Shown: one piece after another, positions 56,507 to 64,000 of the stretch
Position numbering within the stretch: position 1 is the first letter of the stretch
How the letters are laid out: each line of letters starts with the position of its first letter
NCBI GenBank assembly: GCA_000934385.1
Contig: KN880437.1
Coordinates: 218,183-282,182 of the forward strand
Direction: 5' to 3'
DNA: 64,000 nt
DNA from: Cylindrobasidium torrendii FP15055 ss-10
Lineage: Eukaryota; Basidiomycota; Agaricomycetes; Agaricales; Physalacriaceae
Notes under the pieces: generated by a model
The model's database searches: none
Told to the model about the DNA's origin: nothing
The model's input: only the letters and a program-made list of their open reading frames with translations
Translations under genes and position numbers: made by a program

Positions 56507-59500
56507 ATGGCCACCACAGCTGAAGACATTGAATTGATTTCCTCGGACGATCCTCTCGCGGCGGGGGAGCTGCACCCAGCGCCGCGTAGAGGCCGAGCTC
56601 GCAAAAGCTCCGTTAGGCCCTGGACAACGCCAAAGAAGCGTAAGACGCCGCCCGCAACAGAAGACGGGCGTAAGGAGAAGAAACAACGCGTCGAAACCTA
56701 CAAAACGGTGCGCGACATGCTGCGGCAAAGACGGTACGAAACTGACGCGCTCGAGCCAGGCCATGGCTGCATCAGTCAAGGCTCTTCGTAACTTCAAGGA
56801 GAGCGCAATGCGAAAATGGATGGGAGAAAACATATCCGTATTCTCGGCTGTACTGCCTGCGAAATCGACGTTTGTCGATTCAATCACCCAAGAGTCTCAA
56901 GGCCGGCCAGTCGCCTTCAGTGAGCTCACCCAGCAACCGTCGCTGATTCAAGGCGGAGAAATGAAGGATTATCAGGTGTGTACTTGTAACCAACTGGTTG
57001 AGTCTCAGCTCACTTGTATCTTCAGCTTCACGGTCTGTCTTTCCTCGCAAACATGTATCGCAACGGTGCGCTTCATTACATTGTATTTACCATGTCGAAA
57101 ACTCACGCGTTATCGGTAGGCATGAACTGTATACTTGGTGACGAGTGCGCCCAATGCTTCTTCAGATATCTACCTGCTCACGTTTCTGTAGAATGGGCCT
57201 TGGGAAGACACTGCAAACGCTTTCCCTCTTCGCCTATATCAGAGAGCATGCCACTGTCCCATGCAGCGCCCCCCACCTCATAATCTGCCCACTCTCTGTG
57301 CTCTCGTCCTGGGAAATGGTATGTTTATCATGGTTAGAGCACTGTCTCGAACACAACCAACCTATTCTTTGTGCAGGAATGCTCTCGGTGGCTACCTTCG
57401 TTGCGTGTTGTGCGCTTCCATGGACCGGCGGCCCAGCGCGCTATCATTAAAACCACCATATTGACTACACCACAAGAACGGCCTGACATTGTTCTTACGA
57501 CATACGAATCCTTCTCCGCTGAAGATTCCTGGTTCAAGGCGCACCATTGGGCATACTGCGTTGTTGACGAAGGTCACAAAATCAAGAATGCAGGTACTCA
57601 ACTTGCAGGGCGTTTACAAGGCTTGAATAGCGTGTATCGTCTTATCCTCACTGGAACGCCAGTACAGAACGACTTGACCGAGGTTTGGGGGCTCCTACAC
57701 TTTCTGTATCCGACCGTTTTCACCGAACGCACCGAAGCTCTTTTTAAGGATGCGTTCGATGTCTCCCGCGGAAAATATGAGACACTTTTCATGGACAACG
57801 TTCGCAAGCTACTTGGCATTATTATGCTGCGTCGCACGAAGGATGTTGTCACGCTCGAAGTCCCACCAAGACAAGAAACGACAGTGTTTGTTCCGATGTC
57901 GGAGGCACAGAGGACCTGGACCTACGCTATTCTCGGCGAAATGGATAGGATCGCCATGAATGCAGTGTTCACTGGAGGGGACGCTTCCGCTGAAGCCGGA
58001 CAGCGCAACGCTTTGAAAACAATACAGGGAGAGACTCAACCCCTCAAAGCTGACCAAGGCTATCGTAAGCCAATGTCTGTTCAGCATGTCCTGCAGCCTA
58101 ACATGCCGCGTAGTTTGGAAACGATTGAACAACCTTTTGCTGAAGCTGTTGCGTGTTTGTGACCAGTGAGCAAAGCCTCTTGTTTAGAGCTGATTCCAGC
58201 TAATCTGTATAGCCCATACCTCTTACCTGGCGTGCAGCCCGAACCTTATTTCCTCAGCGAAACTATCGTGAAAGAGTCTTGCAAGCTTCAATTCATCGAT
58301 AAAATATTGAGCGACGTGTTGCCCAAGGGCGAGCGGGTACTTATATTCTCGGTGCGTTGCTTCTTTGTCTTGCTGCATTTCTGACCAGCAACTAATCTAT
58401 CTGCAGAAATGGACCGAGTGAGCAAGCAATGCACTTCTACGCTGCAAACAAGCTTACAATCCATAAAGCATGCTAAACCTAATCGAGGATTTCATGAACT
58501 TACGCGGCGTCAAGTACGCTCGTCTCGACGGGTCCACACTTCGGCCAAGACGCACCGTCGACATCCGTTTATTCCAGCGCGAGGACTCTCGTATGTCTTT
58601 TCTTGCGAAAGAACATAGCATATGGCTAACTATTTTCCTAGCGTACCAGGTTTACCTGATTTCAACAAAGGCTGGTGGTCTGGGTATCAATTTGACCAAG
58701 GCATCGACGGTCATCATGGCAGACTCGGATTGGAACCCACAGAACGACTTGCAGGCAATTGCACGTGCTCATCGTATTGGGCAGACAAAGGTCGTCCAGG
58801 TTTACAGATTGATCTGCCGTGGAAGCGTTGAAGACCAAATGCTTGATCGACTGAGGCGCAAGCTCTTCTTATCTCTCAAGGTCATGGCCAACAGCGGGGC
58901 AGCGCCGGCAGCGGGGGACAATGAGTCAACTTTGAATCTCAATGACCTGTGCAGCATCTTGCGGCGTGGCTCAAGCGCACTGGAGAATTCTCCATTTGAC
59001 ATGGACCTGGCAACATTTACAGCCGCGCCAGTGGCTGAAATTGTCCGAGTCTCTAGAGAACGGGAACAAGGGCGCGATGCGAAGCTAGCGGCTGAACAAG
59101 AGGGGAAGGATAAGGCAGGAAACGACGCGCTTCTGTCCGCCGAAGAGGAAGAACGACAACTCTTGAGTGGGGTGGCACATGTCAAATGCAGGTTGTTTGA
59201 GGGCAGGTTGATTGCGAAGCCTATCAGCGAGAAGGGCAAGGACAAAAGCATTGGAGATACGAAGGGACCGCGCGAAGTCAATGCTGGAGAAGAGGAGAAT
59301 ACATCCAAGCGTATGCGCAAACTACCAGATGCACCTATTAGCCCAGGTAAGGTGCAGGCATCTGCAGAGGCTAGGGCGCGCGCAGTAAAAGAGGCGAAGA
59401 CCAAGACCGGCTACAAGTTTGATCATGAAGACTTTTGCATGATGCAGTGCAACGATGACGGTGAAGCCATCATGTGTAATGCTTGTCCGCGAGGTATGTT

Positions 59501-59973
59501 TCGTTTGCTTGCATCGCACCCAGTCTCATGAAGTTCAAGTATTCCATCCAAAATGCAACGGGATCACGGAGCAGCAGGCTCGCAAACCTATGATACTGTG
59601 CCCTCAGCACAGATGCTTCGAGTGTCAGAAATCCTCGGTGGAGGCGGGTGGCATGCTTTTCCGTTGCCAAACCTGTCCAAAAGCATGGTGCGAGGAATGC
59701 TTGCCTACAGTGGGCACGAACGACGATATCAAGATCGTTGGGGATGTGCTGCCTGAGTTGTGAGTCCCGCCGCCAATCCACCAAATGCATGCTGACGCTT
59801 CATCCTCCAGTGCAATATTAGGATTCAAGGCTTCTCCGTCTATTTTCTACATCAGATGTGAGGAGTGTGTGACGGCCGAGCGCGAGGAGCCTGCTTGGTG
59901 GAAGGAAATGTGGGAAGCACACTTAGAAGGGGCGGAGAGAAAGTACAAGAAGTTGCTAGAGGGCAGCAGATGA
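56507..59973 (+). CDS. SNF2-family ATPase with C-terminal PHD finger
   Basis: A chromatin-remodelling-type ATPase. The basic start (MATTAEDIELISSDDPLAAG, then RRGRARKSSVRP) precedes QGGEMKDYQLHGLSFLANMY and the motif I DEMGLGKT, formed across an intron. Motif II reads VVDEGHKIKN (DEGH), then LILTGTPVQNDLTEVWGLLH, IIMLRRTKDVV, LRVCDHPYLLPG, an 11-nt exon K-W-T-D, MLNLIEDFMNLRGVKYARLD, ISTKAGGLGINLT, DSDWNPQNDLQAIARAHRIG. A charged linker follows. The C-terminal Cys-rich part (FCMMQCNDDGEAIMCNACPR, FHPKC, CPQHRCFECQKSS, FRCQTCPKAWCEECLP) is a PHD or extended PHD zinc domain. Stop TGA at 59971-59973. About a dozen introns. It resembles ISWI/SMARCA-like remodellers but I cannot name the orthologue. 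Confidence 0.92.
58407..58417 (+). other. 11-nt micro-exon of the SNF2 gene
   Basis: AAATGGACCGA lies between a ctgcag acceptor and a gtgagc donor. Joined to TTCTCG and CATGCTAAAC it gives F-S-K-W-T-D-M-L-N-L, restoring the conserved helicase segment. Confidence 0.78.
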
Positions 59974-61510
59974 ATTCTACTAGATTCTGTGTGTGTAATG
60001 GATTGGCCGCTGCCGTAGATTAGAGTGTATCAGATTCGTCCTATTTTTTATTTCTCAGAAAATAATCCACTTCCTCGAACTCGAAATTCTCATGATTCTT
60101 GCGTGTCCCACAAAAAATAGAATAGCAGCGGATGGAAATTGGATTTGTTGAATATCATTGTCGACTCTAGTTCAACACTTTGTACTCTTTTGCAAGGGGC
60201 GTAAGGTAGCGCAGAACGTTGTACGACTCGTTTTGTGATGTCGTCGGCACGACCCTGCTCAGCCCTGCTAGCGCTCTTCAACCGCGCGACCGATCCTCCC
60301 GCGCGCCGTTCATCTAAGCTTTGAGCATGCCTCCCATCTGACGCTCAGCGCGCTCTGAGAAGTGCTCAAATGCCCGCTACTGTACTCGAGAGTATTCGCC
60401 CGCTGTCGGCGAGGCGCAGCCTTTCCCTTTGAGCCGCCCACATCATGGGGCGTGGCGACATCCGCGGTGAGGCACCGAGCGATGCTGGGGCTGATGCGAT
60501 GGCAGAGCCCTTTCGCGTCAATTTCGTCCATGATTCCAGAGGGCGTGGAGGATCCGCAATGGAACAATTGCAACAAAAAATCCTAATTCATTGTTGGCTG
60601 CATATTGAAAATAGGAAATGTGGAGTTGAAAACGTTGACCCAAAAAAACTGATCTGATACACTCTATTACTAGTCGTACAGGTAATATCCTAAATTAACA
60701 AACCGTGGCGTAGGAACGTCAATTGTTTCTAGGCTGCTTGCAGGTCACCATCTCATATTTTTTATGACCATACTATCAAACATCAGGAAACAAAACAAGG
60801 CAGTAATCCGCTCGTCCACGACTCATACCCGCCTCACACAGGTCCAAAATTTTATCCTTCTCTTCTCTGACTATTAGGATGCTACCATTGCAAGCTTGAC
60901 ATGGTCCATGGCCATGCTCGCCACTTATAATTCAGATATTGTAATTTGAGAGATTAATCAAAGGATCGTGGGTATAGAACCTTCCTACATGCCGGGAAAA
61001 CCTCTATAGCATAATTTAACATACATCTACCATGATATTGTGCAAAAGGACTGGTCAAGAAGCTTCAATTACCAGCGCAAATGCGCATCGACCGAATCTT
61101 GCCAGTGTAACCCAGATTCTACGCTACATAGGGAGGTCAACTATAAACTTGACGGTTTGTCCTTGCCGCTTGTTGGCCATGCCTCCCCCAATCTCCTACA
61201 TACAAAGGAAAATCATAGGTCAAGTCAAACCATGCGGAATCGATTCCAGAGGATTTGAGGATGCCACTTTCACAGGAACTCCAGAGGAACTAATTCAGGA
61301 CAAAGTAAGGCAAACATAAGGCTTATATGGCTCTTTCAAGTCCAATTTTTTCTAGTATTGTATTGTCATAGGTCCCCATGCCGTCCTTGAGCATATCCGC
61401 TTGCTGGCACTCGCCCTAGTATATAGGGGCGCTGGCCACGTGGTTTCCTGATCCAGTCAACTCTGATCGGACTGAGAACTTCAAATGAGAAGATCTTGCC
61501 ACTGACCACC
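59974..61510. other. Longest gene-free stretch
   Basis: About 1.5 kb. The part after about 60600 looks AT-richer than the genes. Open frames are short and show no family motifs. The right end holds the promoter of the Crinkler-like gene. Confidence 0.5.
61420..61426 (+). promoter_or_regulatory. TATA-like element TATATAG
   Basis: It sits 91 bp upstream of the ATG at 61511, with a G-rich tract directly after it, as in fungal core promoters. Confidence 0.5.
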
Positions 61511-63440
61511 ATGACCGAGATTGTGGTCCGCTATTATGTCTTCAAAAATGACCTTCGACCGAAAGAACGCCACGTCAAGATACTCAAAACAGCCAACATC
61601 GAACGGCTTGAGAATGTTATAGGCCAGAGCCTCAACGCTGAAGGCCGTATAACTCTCTGGAAGGTTGGTCTTGTTTTCGCAGATTCTTCAGCAGGAACTG
61701 ACACCAATCTCAGTCGAAGAAAAATACGGGAAACACGTATTCAGATCTCCTCGAGCGCCTACACAAAGCACAGAACGTCCTTAGCAAAGTCTGCGACGAG
61801 TTGTCGGACTGGGAAGCGACGGTGGGATCCTTGGTTTCTGCGTCCAGCTTTCGTTCAGCCAAGATTCCCATGCTGATTGCCGAAATTTTGGAACAACCGA
61901 GGGTCAATCGCGACCCCTCCGAAGAGTCAGACTTACAGTCGGAATCGGGGGAGCTTGTTGGAATGATGAGGGCCCGTGCGTGGCATCTTCTCGTCAATGC
62001 ATTGTCGCTGAAAAACCACAGAGTTTAGGCAAACCGTGACCAACGTTCGCAGCGGCCCGACCCCGTCTCTTTCAGCCCAACCCAGAAACTACATAGCCTT
62101 CCAAAACGGCACCACGCCCATTACAGACGGTCGATACGGAAAGTCTGTAAATGATCCCGGCATACCCGTTGAGCTGTTCCACCCCGCTTTTGCCGAGTTT
62201 CGCTCTGTAGCAAACGATAACACCCAACAGCCCCCCTTGGATCTCATCGAATTAACACTCGACTTCATGCGGGGTGTAGCCCGGATCTCGACCGACGAGG
62301 CATCGCGTCAGGGCTTCACCCGCCGCATGCTTGCAGAGATCATCTCCGTGGGGGTTGTGCAAACTGTGAACTCAAACAAGTCGTCAGCTGATCACATCGT
62401 CCTCAATATGACGCACGGCGCTGCTGCTCTCGCTGTGATTGAAGAAAAGCCTGAGCTAGGCCATAGCGGTGAGGGCTCGGTCCAGGGCTCATTCTCGTAC
62501 CTCCAGCATTGGAGCGACGTCCAGCAGGAAGTAAGTTACCTCGCTCATTCGTCGCCTCAGGGTCTCATTCGTTTTGTAGCCACTTTCCCTTTCTTGTTTT
62601 TGCCCCTCATTCATAGTATCTGTTGCAGGCCCGTGGATTTCTATCTGCGGCGCGGTTTTCACTACCAAGGCCGTAGTGCAGCGGTTGACCGATTATATTT
62701 GGCTTGGAAACGGTCGCGCCATAGACGACATCAACACTCTACGCATTGCACGCATACTTCTTGCCCTCCGTCGCGGAATCGCCTCGCTATCCTCCTTCTA
62801 TGATTCCCTGGAGATCCGAAACACCGCCGCTCGTTTCTTCCCGCTGGCGACCTCGTTTCCGCAGACGCTAGGCGACGGTTCGATTGCCTTGGTTCGCTTC
62901 CAGTATCTTGAGCCTCTCAAGGGAATTGATTCGTCTTGCCTTGCTTTCCTTGCGATCAATCAAGAGACCCACGAGCGCTACGTTGTCAAATTTGTTGAGC
63001 AATACGGTCAACATGCGCACAGGCTCTTGGCTGACAGCAATGATGCGCCAAAACTCCTTCATTGTGGCAGTGTATGGGGTGACGATGGACTTGATAGAGG
63101 GTGTCAGCCGCGGAAAATGGTCGTCATGGAGTACGTTCCCGGCGAAGTTCTTGCAAAGAAGGCGACGAGCGTTGTACGTAGTGCCGTCGAGTCAGTCATC
63201 CAGAAACTGCATTCCGCGAACCTAGTGCACGGCGATATTCGACAGCCAAACATCCTCATTGCTGAGGGTTCGGGAGCACCAGCAACGCGCGTCAAGATCC
63301 TCGACTTCGATTGGGCTGGAATCGAGGGGGAAACGAAATATCCTCTGAATCTTTCGAAGATGGTAGATTGGGCAGCAGGTGTCCGTGACTATGCCTTGAT
63401 CAAAAAGGCACATGATTTGGAGATGGTCTCAAAGCTGTGA
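61511..63440 (+). CDS. Crinkler-like protein: header, nuclease-like centre, kinase-like end
   Basis: Four exons (61511-61663, 61714-61975, 62022-62530, 62580-63440) total 1785 nt and give 594 residues in one frame, which supports the splice model. Residues 1-51 resemble a Crinkler-type ubiquitin-like header, ending ITLWK. A helical linker (SDLLERLHKAQNVLSKVCDE) follows. The centre (about 205-345) has Asp262, the EEK at 279-281 (E-x-K), and GSVQGSFSYLQHW with a Gln, then FIVSVAGPWISICGAVF; this is the pattern of a PD-(D/E)XK-fold nuclease. The end (about 420-594) is kinase-like: VVKF with Lys445, HGDIRQPNIL (Asp527, Asn532), and DFDWAG (Asp550) in place of DFG. It ends soon after, so the C-lobe is short. 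In related fungal proteins such combinations are viewed as self- or host-directed effectors; the role here is unknown. Confidence 0.72.
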
Positions 63441-64000
63441 TTGCTTTTGGACTACGCATACCCCTTACCTGCATTTGCTTTTAAGATTGACCTCGTTTCC
63501 TTTGGGCTTTGCTTCTAAAACGTCAATGTAGTCTTTTCCATAATATAATCCAGAGGTTATCTGAGCACAATTGTGAATGGATATGGGACTGCTAATCTTT
63601 TCCGCATTCCCTGTCTAGCGCTTTTGGCCGCTTCCTCTCTCCTCCCTTGACCAAGGAGAATTCCTTCTCCTCTTTTTTATCGTTTCTTCATGCTACACAG
63701 ACTGTGACCACAGTTCTGTCAGTTTATTGTTTTACAAACGGGTATTGAGATTGGCTCTCACTTCTTGATCTTAGTGAAGATTTCCCCCAGGACTGTCAGT
63801 GTATGGTGGAAGGGACTTTATTGCCAACTGCATTTCCAATATAGTCACAACAGGACCCCCGTTAATAGGCGCGAAGGATTGATCCCAGAAAATTGGATAT
63901 GGATACTTTTTGTCCAAACCGGGAGCTCCTTTTTGGGACCAGTCCTTGTCCAAACCGTGATCCATCATCGCTCCAGGCCTTAAAATTTGTCCAAACCTGC
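63441..64000. other. 3' intergenic region with short direct repeats
   Basis: About 560 bp. The 3' UTR of the Crinkler-like gene is expected first. Three copies of TTGTCCAAACC lie at the right edge (63910-63920, 63946-63956, 63987-63997). No gene is seen. Confidence 0.55.
63910..63997 (+). repeat. Three direct copies of TTGTCCAAACC
   Basis: Identical 11-mers are spaced 36 and 41 bp apart, with different sequence between them. They may continue beyond the window. Confidence 0.7.

Noticed and set aside
60362..60657. Small frames of 70-74 residues
   Set aside because: No introns, no family resemblance, and overlapping frames of similar length indicate chance.
1..64000. CRISPR arrays, rRNA genes, insertion sequences, bacterial-type operons
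   Set aside because: None was seen; the window is eukaryotic and intron-rich.

Overview
The window is a gene-dense piece of a filamentous basidiomycete chromosome, most likely an Agaricomycete (mushroom-forming fungus). The reasons are many short (about 45-65 nt) introns with CTGAC/CTAAC-type branch points, no operons, intergenic gaps of 0.1-1 kb, and gene families typical of Agaricomycotina (paired DUF3455 secreted proteins, F-box/leucine-rich proteins, a Crinkler-like header-nuclease-kinase protein). I support about 34 protein genes. Exon joins were worked out by eye, so gene ends are firmer than internal splice sites.

Layout. 0-5 kb: the tail of one gene, a coiled-coil protein with a cysteine cluster, and an F-box protein. 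4.7-13 kb: a NADAR-domain protein with a long disordered N-terminus, eIF2B beta, a dual-specificity-type phosphatase, and a KLHDC4/Kel3 kelch protein. 13-26 kb: a Pro/Ser-rich orphan, STT3 (N-glycosylation), a KHA1-type K+/H+ antiporter, bifunctional tryptophan synthase, and an ankyrin-tailed L-asparaginase that shares a 120-bp divergent promoter with tryptophan synthase. 26-38 kb: Csm1/Pcs1 monopolin subunit and signal peptidase subunit SPC3 (divergent), two DUF3455 paralogues in opposite orientation around a coiled-coil orphan, a TLC-domain membrane protein and a Sam37/metaxin, then a DCR2-type metallophosphatase. 39-48 kb: SDE2 and FIG4 (divergent, 91 bp apart), an SNG1-like DUF3533 transporter, cwf18, and GUF1, whose start codon lies only 3 bp from that of cwf18. 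48-64 kb: a Q-rich protein, COG3, a triple-KH RNA-binding protein, GET2, a SNF2 ATPase with a PHD finger, and at the end a Crinkler-like protein.

Most genes are single-copy housekeeping genes. Several act on the secretory route (STT3, SPC3, GET2, COG3, FIG4) or in mitochondria (GUF1, SAM37), but nothing suggests they are functionally clustered. No rRNA, convincing tRNA, CRISPR array or intact transposon was seen.

The most unusual content is the 594-residue Crinkler-like protein at 61.5-63.4 kb (LWK-type header, PD-(D/E)XK-like centre, degenerate kinase-like end). Next are the NADAR protein that lacks the usual Glu-His pair, a 10-nt and an 11-nt micro-exon (GUF1 and the SNF2 gene), a likely GC-AG intron in the TLC gene, and the cwf18/GUF1 start arrangement.
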